From Clostridia bacterium (GTDB lineage Bacteria; Bacillota; Clostridia; Christensenellales; Aristaeellaceae): a stretch of 64,000 nt of DNA. The position numbers were made by a program, and so were the translations under genes. Location: assembly GCA_017543905.1 (NCBI GenBank), contig JAFYFC010000009.1:1-64000 (forward strand), given 5' to 3'. Shown piece by piece: positions 44,499-52,986 of this stretch (position 1 is its first letter; every line of letters starts with the position of its first letter). The notes beneath the pieces were generated by a model, which was not told the origin of the DNA, did no database searches, and saw only the letters and a program-made list of their open reading frames with translations.

Positions 44499-45453
44499 CG
44501 CGAATAAGCGCTTTAAGCGCAGGCGGAGAATTTCGTTCAGGCCGGGCAGCTGGCTGTGGAAGCTGTTCCGCGCGGGCATAATCGTGGGCATTTCCTACAT
44601 AATCCTCTACCCGCTGCTTATAAAGCTCGCCGTCGCGCTGATGCCGGAAGCCGACATGTACGACATGACCGTGAAGTGGATACCCAGAAGGCCCACTCTG
44701 GCCAGCTTTAAAGAGGTTTTGCAGCTGATAGACTATCCCGCGTACCTGCTTACGACCTTAGGCGTGAGCAGCGCGGCGGCGCTCGTTCAGGTGGCGGCGT
44801 GCACGCTTGCGGCGTACGGGCTGGCGCGCTTCAGCTTCAGAGGGCGGAGTTTGTTGTTCTTTCTGGTGATACTTACGCTGGTTTTGCCCCAGCAGACCTA
44901 TATGACCACCACCTACATGCAGTACAGGTATTTTAACCTATACGGGCTGTTAGGCATATTTGGCTATAAGGGCGCGTCGCTCATAAACACCCCGTGGCCG
45001 CTGCTGCTTATGTCTTTCGGCTGTCAGGCCGCGAAAAACGGGCTGTTCATATACGTGCTCAGGCAGTTTCTGAAGCGGCTGCCGGTAGAACTGGAGGAGG
45101 CGGCGTGGGTGGACGGCGCCGGGGTCGGAACGATATTTTACAGGATAATGCTGCCCAACGCGGGGCCCGCGCTGGTCACGGTGTCGGTGCTCTCCTTCGT
45201 GTGGACGTGGAACGATTTGTACACGGCCAGCACCTATATGCCGGCGATGAAGCTGTTTTCGACGCTGCTTAACAACCTTACCTTCCAGATCACGCGCGCG
45301 GAGGGCGGCTCCTCCGTGATAGACACGGTGCACGTATCCATGTACACGAACGCCGGCGCATTGCTTATAATCGCCCCGCTGATCGTAATGTTCATAATCG
45401 CGCAGCGCTTCTTCGTGCAGGGCGTGGAGCGCACGGGCCTCACGGGTATGTAA
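44488..45453 (+). CDS. Sugar ABC importer permease, MalG type (pair 2)
   Basis: 321 residues, six helices, docking loop L-E-E-A-A-W-V-D-G-A-G near residue 203. The C terminus ends G-V-E-R-T-G-L-T-G-M. It closes the first block of the region; a 135-base gap with a possible promoter follows. It may work with the large binding protein at 34208 or with the lipoprotein at 46339. Confidence 0.9.
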   Translation: MRADANKRFKRRRRISFRPGSWLWKLFRAGIIVGISYIILYPLLIKLAVALMPEADMYDMTVKWIPRRPTLASFKEVLQLIDYPAYLLTTLGVSSAAALVQVAACTLAAYGLARFSFRGRSLLFFLVILTLVLPQQTYMTTTYMQYRYFNLYGLLGIFGYKGASLINTPWPLLLMSFGCQAAKNGLFIYVLRQFLKRLPVELEEAAWVDGAGVGTIFYRIMLPNAGPALVTVSVLSFVWTWNDLYTASTYMPAMKLFSTLLNNLTFQITRAEGGSSVIDTVHVSMYTNAGALLIIAPLIVMFIIAQRFFVQGVERTGLTGM

Positions 45454-45503
45454 AGAAAAAGCGCATCAGGAAACATTTATTATAATTCATGCATCATACG
45501 CGC

Positions 45504-45532
45504 TTGCAATAAGCACGAATAAATGTTAAATT
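45504..45532 (+). promoter_or_regulatory. Candidate promoter of the second block
   Basis: TTGCAA (45504-45509), 17-base spacer, TAAATT (45527-45532), 57 bases before the ATG of the 45589 gene. The gap is AT-rich compared with its surroundings. Weak match. Confidence 0.4.
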
Positions 45533-45588
45533 ATGAGTGACAACACTGCGGCTCAGTCCGCGTTTCAGAACAAAAGGGAGGAATCGAC

Positions 45589-46296
45589 ATGAAGAGGCTT
45601 TTGTCCGTTATTCTTGCGCTCGTACTGCTTACGGCGCTGTTTTCCTGCGCCGAAACGCCGGACGAGGTGATTTACATCTACGGCGGCGCGTCGGACCCCA
45701 ACCGCGCGAAGCTCAAGAAGATGGGTCAGCAGAGCTGGTATCCCATGTACTCGACGCAGATAAACGCGGGCGAGGAGATAGACATAAATACATTTAAGGA
45801 GTGCATGCTGACCGAGACGGGCCTGTGGAAGCCCGCCGAGGAGGTCGTGATAACGTCCTTCGTGCCGGGCAGCGACGACGAGATAACCTTCCGCGGCGCG
45901 TGGTTCAACATCCGCAAGGACGGCTTCGCCGCGGGCGACACGGGCTTCAGCGCGGCGCTCAAATGGGTGTGCGAATACGACGGCACCTACGACGTGCACG
46001 TCGCCTTCTCCGGCGGCACCTCCGCCGGCGGGCCGGAGGAGCCGTATTATCAGGCGGACGGCGCGTATATACCCGCGGCGGACGGCGTATACATGAGCAT
46101 GTTCATACTGGACGAAATGATGTTCTGCGTGGACAGCTACTCTCTGCCGGCGCACCGCATCGAGCAGACCGAGTACGACTACAACGAGATCGAAATGAAA
46201 GCGGGCGACACCGTCTGGCTGGTGGCGGACACCAAAGAAAACGGCGGCTGGGACGATCCGTGGTGGTATCTGCGCATCGTGCGCACGGGCGACTGA
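45589..46296 (+). CDS. Small secreted lipoprotein, carbohydrate-binding-like
   Basis: 235 residues with a lipobox-like L-F-S-C at the end of the signal sequence (Cys 19). The mature part is beta-rich. Its end, with I-E-M-K-A-G-D-T-V-W-L-V-A-D and then a W-D-D-P-W-W cluster, recalls galactose-binding-like sandwich modules of glycosidases, where a G-D-x-I/V-x-F-x-V-D strand precedes an aromatic face. I do not recognise the full family. It precedes the binding lipoprotein gene by 42 bases and may present glycan to it. Confidence 0.7.
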   Translation: MKRLLSVILALVLLTALFSCAETPDEVIYIYGGASDPNRAKLKKMGQQSWYPMYSTQINAGEEIDINTFKECMLTETGLWKPAEEVVITSFVPGSDDEITFRGAWFNIRKDGFAAGDTGFSAALKWVCEYDGTYDVHVAFSGGTSAGGPEEPYYQADGAYIPAADGVYMSMFILDEMMFCVDSYSLPAHRIEQTEYDYNEIEMKAGDTVWLVADTKENGGWDDPWWYLRIVRTGD

Positions 46297-46338
46297 GCCC
46301 GCGTGCGCAGGGCGATTCAAGCTTAGGAGGAAACAAAA

Positions 46339-47673
46339 ATGAATAATCGCAGCATCGCCGCGCTTTTGCTGGCCGCGCTCATACTGCTTTCGTCCTGCGT
46401 CTGCGGCGCAGACGAACAGGAAAATAACTGGGATCTGGGCGGCCGCGACGTGGTCATAGCGCACTGGTTCGATGGTAGCCCCAAGGAGTCCAGCCCCGTA
46501 TACCTCGAGCAGACGGCGCTGATCGAGCACATAAACCAGAAATACAACTGCAATCTGAAATTCGTATATACCGGCGACTGGCATTCGTATATGTCCGTGG
46601 TCAACGTGAGTCTGGTCTCCGGCGACAAGATCGCCGACGCCTTCTGGGCGGGCTTCGGCACCGCCGTGCCCAACTGGGCCTCGCGCGGGCTGATCGTGCC
46701 GCTGGACGAATACTTCGATTTTGACGACGAAATGTGGAATCAGAAGGCCAACGACGAGTGGCTCTATAACGGGCAGCATTACTGCATCACGGACTGGGAC
46801 GACGCGCTGGGGCACGTGATACTGTTCAACAAGCGCATCTGCGCCGAAAACGGGATAACCGACGAGTATCTGTACGATTTGCAGGCAAACGGGGAATGGA
46901 CGTGGGACAAGCTGCGCGAGCTTGCGATAAAGTGCACGCACGACACCGACAACGACGGCGCGACAGACGTGTTCGGCTTCGGTTCCTACGGCACCTGTCC
47001 CACCTGCCCGGAGCCCTTCGTGTACGCAAACGGCGCCGTGCCGGTCACGAAGGACGAAAGCTTTCACTATAAGTACAATCTGGACGATCCCCGCGTGATA
47101 GAAGCGATCCAGTTCTGCTACGATCTGTACTGGACGGATCAGGTGTGCTACATGGGCTCCATGGACTGGGGCTCCTGGGAGGGCCTGTGGCGCATGGGCA
47201 GGACCGCGTTTTACTCCGTGGCGTCGTGGAACATGCGCGATTACTTCGAGGACCTCGAGGACGACGAGATCGGCATACTGCTCATTCCCAAAGGGCCTTC
47301 CGCCGACGATTACGTGAACGCGCAGAGCATGCCCTCCGGTATCTGCATCCAGCCGATGGTAGAGGACAAGGACGCGATCGCCGCGATCGTAAGCGAGTGG
47401 TACGCGCCTTACGACTGGCGCCTGCCCAATACGCAGGCCGACCAGTGGGAAAACGTCGTGTTCGACGACGAATCACTGGAAACGATAGATATGATAGACG
47501 GACGCACGGTCTCGCTTCTGGGCGAGGCGTCCACCTATTTCCGCGACGAGGTGCTGTGGAACGACTGGGGCATAAAGGCCGGCATCAGCCCGCGCACCTA
47601 CGTGGAGACGATGAAGGCGGCCTGTCAGGCTTCGTTCGACGAGCTCTGGAGCACGCAGGAAGCCGCCAAATGA
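46339..47673 (+). CDS. Family-1 solute-binding lipoprotein
   Basis: 444 residues. The lipobox L-S-S-C places the lipid anchor at Cys 20. The mature fold starts with D-V-V-I-A-H-W-F-D-G-S and includes W-T-W-D-K-L-R-E-L-A and D-N-D-G-A-T-D-V-F-G-F, typical for large family-1 binding proteins of oligosaccharide importers. AGGAGG upstream. It is placed after permease pair 2 and before the AraC regulator. Ligand unknown, likely a galacto- or galacturono-oligosaccharide from context. Confidence 0.9.
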   Translation: MNNRSIAALLLAALILLSSCVCGADEQENNWDLGGRDVVIAHWFDGSPKESSPVYLEQTALIEHINQKYNCNLKFVYTGDWHSYMSVVNVSLVSGDKIADAFWAGFGTAVPNWASRGLIVPLDEYFDFDDEMWNQKANDEWLYNGQHYCITDWDDALGHVILFNKRICAENGITDEYLYDLQANGEWTWDKLRELAIKCTHDTDNDGATDVFGFGSYGTCPTCPEPFVYANGAVPVTKDESFHYKYNLDDPRVIEAIQFCYDLYWTDQVCYMGSMDWGSWEGLWRMGRTAFYSVASWNMRDYFEDLEDDEIGILLIPKGPSADDYVNAQSMPSGICIQPMVEDKDAIAAIVSEWYAPYDWRLPNTQADQWENVVFDDESLETIDMIDGRTVSLLGEASTYFRDEVLWNDWGIKAGISPRTYVETMKAACQASFDELWSTQEAAK

Positions 47674-47685
47674 GCTGAAACCGCA

Positions 47686-48567
47686 ATGGCAAGGCAGTCC
47701 TCGCGCAGAAAGGGCGACGCGCTCAACAATTCCACATTTCTGAATTACGCCACGTTCAACGAAAGCAATGTGGACCTTACGCTGATGGAATGCGGCTACG
47801 AGAAGTGTGACCCGAACCATTTTTGGGAGGGCGCGAAGAGCTTTCACATAATCCATGTGATACTCTCGGGCAGGGGCACGCTCGAAACGGGCGGCAGGCG
47901 CTTCGAGCTGGGCGCGGGGCAGGGCTTTTATCTGCAGGCGGGACAGCAGGCGCTGTATACCGCCGACGAGGACGAGCCCTGGGAATACCGCTGGGTGGGC
48001 TTTCTCGGCACACACGGTGTGCCCGCGCTGAGCGCGACGGTGCTGCCGAAGAGCACAGTGTTCACGTCCCGCGACATCGGGCTGTACGACCGCCGCTTCG
48101 CGCAGATATACCTGTATTCGGCGCAGGGCACGCAGGAGGGCAAGTACCGCGCGCTGGGGCAATTGTACACGCTGTTTGCGGATTTGCTTAGCGAATTCAG
48201 GGACAAGACTACGCGGCAGGACAGCTCGATCGCGGACGAGTACGTCGACAAGGCCGTGCGCTTCATACGCAACAGCTACGATAAACCGCTGAGCATCGAA
48301 ATGCTCTGCCGTCACATAAGCGTCACGCGCAGCTATCTGTACAAGCTCTTCGTGCGCAGGTTCGGCATATCGCCTACGGAATACCTTATCAAATACCGCC
48401 TCGAGCGGGCGCGCGAGCTTGCGCAGGGCGGGTTTTACACGGTGGAAAGCCTTGCGGAGGCCGCCGGCTTCAATTCTCACGCGTATTTTACCAAATGCTT
48501 CCGGAAGATGTACGGCTGTACGCCGAGGGACTATATAAGGCAGCTGCATAAGGGGGAGGATTCGTGA
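47686..48567 (+). CDS. AraC-family transcriptional regulator
   Basis: 293 residues. The N-terminal half is a cupin-type sensing domain (about 20-160) with R-G-T-L-E-T-G-G-R. The C-terminal half (about 190-290) holds the double helix-turn-helix: L-S-I-E-M-L-C-R-H-I-S-V-T-R-S-Y-L-Y-K first and V-E-S-L-A-E-A-A-G-F-N-S second, ending in the G-C-T-P-R-D-Y signature. It likely activates this glycan locus on sensing an imported sugar. The start has no obvious ribosome binding site and lies 13 bases after the lipoprotein stop. Its stop overlaps the next GTG. Confidence 0.92.
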   Translation: MARQSSRRKGDALNNSTFLNYATFNESNVDLTLMECGYEKCDPNHFWEGAKSFHIIHVILSGRGTLETGGRRFELGAGQGFYLQAGQQALYTADEDEPWEYRWVGFLGTHGVPALSATVLPKSTVFTSRDIGLYDRRFAQIYLYSAQGTQEGKYRALGQLYTLFADLLSEFRDKTTRQDSSIADEYVDKAVRFIRNSYDKPLSIEMLCRHISVTRSYLYKLFVRRFGISPTEYLIKYRLERARELAQGGFYTVESLAEAAGFNSHAYFTKCFRKMYGCTPRDYIRQLHKGEDS

Positions 48568-50030
48568 AACGGCGTTTTCTGCTTATGCTTTACGCGGCGC
48601 TGCTCGTTTTGCTGGGAGGCCTGTGCATGGCGGCTGAGGAAAACATACAGGCGTATCCGGTGCCGGAGGGCACGCCCCGTCAGGCGGTGTGGTTCCGCGT
48701 ATACGCGGGAAGCAAAGAGGCGGGCGTATATTCGGACTACAACATGGAGTTCGACGAGGTCAACTTCGCGTATTTCAATTTCCGCGCAGGCACGCAGGTA
48801 ACAGTCAAAATCGAGGTGCTGTTCGATTTCAGGAGCGTTAACGTCCTGCCCGCGCGGCGCGGCGAAGCTATGCGCGTGGAGGGGCAAACCGTTTACCTCG
48901 ACTGCGCCGAGCCCGGCGCGGATTACAGCTTCGTATTCGATAACGATTACCAGTACATCACGCTGCACCTGTTCACAAGCCCAATAGACGAAGACGAGGA
49001 CAAATACGAAAACGACTTTAATACCCTGTACTTCGGACCGGGATATCACGACCTGAGCGCGGGACAGTTAAATCTCAGAAGCGGACAGACGCTGTACGTG
49101 GCGCCGGGCGCGGTGCTGAACGGCCCGGTCGTGGCGGAGCGCGTGCACGACGTATCCATACGCGGCAGCGGCGTGATAATGATGGACAAGCCGAACGCCG
49201 TAAATCCGCAGTACGGCAACATAGTGATAACGCTGAACAACGCGAAAAACGTGTATATCGGCGGCGTGATCGCGCACGCGCACCGCGCCCAGAACTGGAC
49301 GACGCACGTGTATTATTCCCAAAACGTGACCATAGAAAACTACCGCGTGGTGAGCACCCGCTACGCCTCGGTGGACGCGCTGGATATAAGCAACAGCTCG
49401 AACGTCGAGATCACAGGCTGCTTTCTGCGCTCCTGCGACGACTGCATAACGATAAAGGGGCTCTCCTCGGCCTCGTCGCCCTCGCTCGCACCGCCGAACG
49501 AGCATATACACGTAAGAAACTGCCGGCTCTGGAACGACTGCAACAACGCCATGGTCATAGGAGAGGAGAGCATGGCCGCGTATTACGACGATATTTCCTT
49601 TAAGGACATTGACGTTTTGTATTCCTACGACGACCGCGACAATCACGGACGGCTGGAGGAAAGGGCGGTCATGTCCATAGTTACTCTGCACGGCACGTAC
49701 ATACGCAATATCACATGGGAGGACGTCCGCGTGAACGACTGCCAGAGGCTGGTGTGCTTTACCTTTCTGGACAGCTTCTGGTTCGGCAGCATACGGGGCG
49801 ATCAGAGCTTCCCGGGCGGTATCGAAAACGTGCTGCTCAAAAATATAGACTGCGTCAGCGCAAACGACGGCGCGCCCGCAAACCAGATACTCATGCGCGG
49901 CTGGAGTAAAGACAAGCAGATAAAGGACGTAAGGTTCGAAAACTTCCGCGTGAACGGACAAAGGCTTACGGGCCTTATGAATCCGCTGTTTCGAATAAAC
50001 GAATTCATTTCGAACATCAGCTTCGCGTAA
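48564..50030 (+). CDS. Secreted beta-helix glycoside hydrolase, GH28-like, with N-terminal sandwich domain
   Basis: 488 residues from GTG 48564 (GGGGGAGG upstream). Signal peptide of about 22 residues, then a beta-sandwich domain (about 30-155) and a right-handed beta-helix. Candidate acidic residues are in V-D-A-L-D-I-S (about 268-274) and S-C-D-D-C-I-T-I-K (about 290-298), which correspond in place to the N-T-D and Q/G-D-D motifs of GH28 polygalacturonases. The usual G-H-G and R-I-K are not visible; instead M-V-I-G-E-E occurs. The layout also resembles GH49-type enzymes. It probably cleaves a pectin-like or galactan-like polymer outside the cell. Exact activity uncertain. Confidence 0.78.
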   Translation: MKRRFLLMLYAALLVLLGGLCMAAEENIQAYPVPEGTPRQAVWFRVYAGSKEAGVYSDYNMEFDEVNFAYFNFRAGTQVTVKIEVLFDFRSVNVLPARRGEAMRVEGQTVYLDCAEPGADYSFVFDNDYQYITLHLFTSPIDEDEDKYENDFNTLYFGPGYHDLSAGQLNLRSGQTLYVAPGAVLNGPVVAERVHDVSIRGSGVIMMDKPNAVNPQYGNIVITLNNAKNVYIGGVIAHAHRAQNWTTHVYYSQNVTIENYRVVSTRYASVDALDISNSSNVEITGCFLRSCDDCITIKGLSSASSPSLAPPNEHIHVRNCRLWNDCNNAMVIGEESMAAYYDDISFKDIDVLYSYDDRDNHGRLEERAVMSIVTLHGTYIRNITWEDVRVNDCQRLVCFTFLDSFWFGSIRGDQSFPGGIENVLLKNIDCVSANDGAPANQILMRGWSKDKQIKDVRFENFRVNGQRLTGLMNPLFRINEFISNISFA

Positions 50031-50044
50031 GTCAGGAGAGGGAT

Positions 50045-52114
50045 ATGGGTCGGACGAATTACCGCTTGGGCGGCATAGAGGTCATATGCAGCGAGAAAGA
50101 GGGGCTTGAGTCGCTGTGCCTGGTTCCCGAAGGCATGGCGGATGCAGCCGCGCCCGCGAAGACCGAAAGCACGAGCGCTCTGGCGCAGCTGCACGAGCGC
50201 GGAGCGAGCCACCGCGGCCCCTATACCCGCGGGCTTACGATGCTTTTGTCCGAGACCTCATATTCGATGCGGCTTGCCGGACGCAGGCAGGAGGGCGGGA
50301 AGCTTTATACGCTGCTTTCCGACGGCAGAGGGCTTATGTACGAGCAGACGCTGCTTACTCAGGGCAGGGCGCTGCGCTGCATTAGCGCCGTGCGGAACGC
50401 CTCCGACAAACCCGTCACGCTGGATCACGCGGCGAGCTTCTGCATATCCGGCATCACGCCCTTCGAGGAGGGCGCTGCGCCGGACTGTCTGAGGCTGCAC
50501 CGCTTCACGTCGTTTTGGTCCTGCGAGGGCAGGCACGAATGCCAGAGCCTGGAGGAATTGAATTTCGAGCCCACATGGTCCAAATGGGGCGTCAAAAGCC
50601 TGCGCATAGGGCAGGTGGGCAGCATGCCCGTGCGGGGGTATTTTCCCACGATGGCGATAGAGGATACCCGCCGCGGCGTCACGTGGGCGGCGAGTCTGGG
50701 CTGGGCGGGCAGCTGGAGCATGGAGCTTCTGCGCCAAAGGGACGACGCGGCGCTGTGCGGCGGACTGGGGGGCTTCGAGGACGCGCATTGGCGAAAAACG
50801 CTCGAGCCCGGCGAAACGCTCACGCTGCCTGAGGCCGTGCTCACGGTCGTGCGCGGCGGCATAGACGAGGCCTGCGACGCGCTGCTGGACGCGCAGAGGG
50901 CAAGCTATAAGCCCGCAAACCGGGCGGAGGCCGAGCTCATGCCCCTTTACAACGAATATCTGGATACCTGGGGCAAGCCCACCGAAGAGAGCGTGCGCGC
51001 GGAGCTCAAGGCGCTGAAGGGCATGGAGCTGGGCTATTTCGTGATAGACGCCGGCTGGTTCGGTGTGGACAGAAGCTGGGACGTATCCACCGGGGACTGG
51101 CAGGTGCGCGAAAGCGCGTTTCCCGAGGGGCTCAAAGCCGTCGCGGAGGAAATACGCGCGCAGGGCATGATACCCGGCATATGGTTTGAAGCCGAGGTGG
51201 CGAACGACAAAAGCGAGGTGCTGAAGCGCCGTCCCGAAATGTTCATACACGAGGGCGGCAGGCTCGTGATCGAAACGAACCGCGCGTTTCTGAACCTTAC
51301 CCGCGAGGACGCGCAGGTGTACCTGCGCGCAAAGGTCACCGATTTTCTTAAGGACAACCGTTTCGGCTACGTCAAGATAGACTACAACAACACCTACGGT
51401 CCCGGCTTTGACGGCTTCGAATCCATGGGCGAGGCGCTCAGGCAGAATACGCTCGGCGTATACCGCTTTTTCGAGGACATGCGCAAATGCATACCGGGTC
51501 TTGCGATAGAGTGCTGCGCCTCGGGCGGTCACAGACTGGAAATGAGCATGCTCGAGCGCTGCGCGATGGCGTCCTTCTCGGACGCGCACGAGATACCGGA
51601 AATCCCGCTGATCGCGGCGGATCTGCACCGTCTGGTCCTGCCGCGCCAAAGCCAGATCTGGGCGGGCGTACGCGCGGAGGACAGCCTGCAGCGTATCACC
51701 TGGTCTATGTGCGCGGGCACGCTGGGACGGCTGTGCCTGTCGGGTCAGGTCGCGCGCCTGAGCGAAGAGCAGTTATCGGAGGTCAGGCGCGGGCTTGCGT
51801 TTTACGGCAGGGTCAGGGGCATAATCGCGGAGGGCGCGACGCGCGTATACCGCCGCGGAGTCACCGCCTACGCACGCGCCCGCGGCTGGCAGGCGGTCGT
51901 GCGCGAAGGCAGGGAGGGCATACTCGTCACGGCGCACGCGTTTAACGACTGCGGCGAAAGCTATACGCTGCCGGCAGACTTTGGCGCCTGTGAGGTAACC
52001 GAAACGTATACCTCCGAGGGCTGCGGCGCGGAAATAGCAGGCGGGCGTCTCACGCTCAGCGTAAGCGGCGCCATGTGCGGGATCTGCGTGCTTTTGAAGC
52101 GTAAACGAAACTGA
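50045..52114 (+). CDS. Alpha-galactosidase, GH36/clan GH-D type
   Basis: 689 residues, no signal peptide, so cytosolic. An N-terminal beta-supersandwich domain (1-285) is followed by the TIM barrel (about 300-620) with Y-F-V-I-D-A-G-W-F and P-G-I-W-F-E-A-E. The catalytic nucleophile is probably D446 in Y-V-K-I-D-Y-N-N and the acid/base D513 in S-F-S-D-A-H-E; the intervening E-C-C-A-S-G-G-H-R loop is the C-S-G-G-R equivalent. It would release galactose from imported oligosaccharides. It belongs to a divergent GH36 branch common in Clostridia and Paenibacillus. Confidence 0.87.
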   Translation: MGRTNYRLGGIEVICSEKEGLESLCLVPEGMADAAAPAKTESTSALAQLHERGASHRGPYTRGLTMLLSETSYSMRLAGRRQEGGKLYTLLSDGRGLMYEQTLLTQGRALRCISAVRNASDKPVTLDHAASFCISGITPFEEGAAPDCLRLHRFTSFWSCEGRHECQSLEELNFEPTWSKWGVKSLRIGQVGSMPVRGYFPTMAIEDTRRGVTWAASLGWAGSWSMELLRQRDDAALCGGLGGFEDAHWRKTLEPGETLTLPEAVLTVVRGGIDEACDALLDAQRASYKPANRAEAELMPLYNEYLDTWGKPTEESVRAELKALKGMELGYFVIDAGWFGVDRSWDVSTGDWQVRESAFPEGLKAVAEEIRAQGMIPGIWFEAEVANDKSEVLKRRPEMFIHEGGRLVIETNRAFLNLTREDAQVYLRAKVTDFLKDNRFGYVKIDYNNTYGPGFDGFESMGEALRQNTLGVYRFFEDMRKCIPGLAIECCASGGHRLEMSMLERCAMASFSDAHEIPEIPLIAADLHRLVLPRQSQIWAGVRAEDSLQRITWSMCAGTLGRLCLSGQVARLSEEQLSEVRRGLAFYGRVRGIIAEGATRVYRRGVTAYARARGWQAVVREGREGILVTAHAFNDCGESYTLPADFGACEVTETYTSEGCGAEIAGGRLTLSVSGAMCGICVLLKRKRN

Positions 52115-52160
52115 ATTCAATTGCGCTTGCGCAATGAATAATAATTAGGAGGACGAAACC

Positions 52161-52937
52161 ATGAAAAAACTCGCATTGATACTGGCGCTGGCACTGGCGC
52201 TGAGCCTTGTGTGCGTGCACGCTGAGGAAGCGGCTGCTCCCGCGCTGCTGGCGTACTTCACCTTCGACGACGCCGAAAACCTGGGCGCGGACGCCTCAGG
52301 CAACGGCAACGATCTGGTCAAGGCGATCAACCCCGACGGCATTCAGGCGGTCGAGGGCGTAAAGGGCGGCGCGGCCTACTTCGGCGGCACGTCCGGTCTG
52401 CTCGCCAAGGACGACGCCAACAACGACTTCATGGACACCTACGAGGGCAAAGCGTTCACAGTGAGCTTCTGGGCCAAGGTGGACATAGAGAACGCGCGCA
52501 CGGGCAATTCCCGCGCGGTCGACCACGGCATAAACGGCAGCGATTTCGGCTTCACCGTGCTGGTCAACAAGAACGTGGCCGAGGACGGCACGGTGACCCT
52601 GTTCAGCATCTCCAAGGTAGGCGGCTCCGACTGGTGGTCCAGCGCGTCCAACGTGAGCGGCGATCCCGCCGAGTGGCATCAGTACACGATGGTGTACGAT
52701 CCCGAGGCGAACTTAGTGGTCACCTTCGTGGACGGCGAGCGCATCAAGGAGGTCTATGCGGACGAAGACGAGCGCATCGCCTGCGACTTCACCTTCTGCG
52801 TAGGCGGCGACTGGGCGCAGTGGGATTGGTTCAACGGCGGCAACCACGAGGTCACGGCGGAGGGCTTCATCGGCGCGATAGACGAGGTGAAGATATTCGC
52901 GGGCGCGGTTTACGACTTCGATATAATCAACGGTTAA
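52161..52937 (+). CDS. Secreted LamG/concanavalin-fold protein
   Basis: 258 residues with a signal peptide (cleavage near V-H-A-E). The mature protein is a single laminin-G-like jelly roll: L-L-A-Y-F-T-F-D-D-A, then G-G-A-A-Y-F-G-G-T-S-G, F-T-V-S-F-W-A-K-V and G-A-I-D-E-V-K-I-F, the standard LamG_3 pattern. No catalytic residues are evident, so it is probably a carbohydrate-binding protein. It is preceded by a small ATTGCGC/GCGCAAT hairpin and AGGAGG, and followed directly by a terminator. Confidence 0.87.
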   Translation: MKKLALILALALALSLVCVHAEEAAAPALLAYFTFDDAENLGADASGNGNDLVKAINPDGIQAVEGVKGGAAYFGGTSGLLAKDDANNDFMDTYEGKAFTVSFWAKVDIENARTGNSRAVDHGINGSDFGFTVLVNKNVAEDGTVTLFSISKVGGSDWWSSASNVSGDPAEWHQYTMVYDPEANLVVTFVDGERIKEVYADEDERIACDFTFCVGGDWAQWDWFNGGNHEVTAEGFIGAIDEVKIFAGAVYDFDIING

Positions 52938-52948
52938 ACAAACGACGG

Positions 52949-52975
52949 GCGGTCGGGCGTGTCCCGACCGCTTTT
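52949..52975 (+). terminator. Intrinsic terminator immediately before the GH39-like start
   Basis: GCGGTCGGG (52949-52957) and CCCGACCGC (52963-52971) form a perfect nine-pair stem followed by TTTTG. The next gene begins three to twelve bases later, so read-through and translation initiation of that gene must both cope with this hairpin. Confidence 0.8.
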
Positions 52976-52986
52976 GTATGGGTAGT

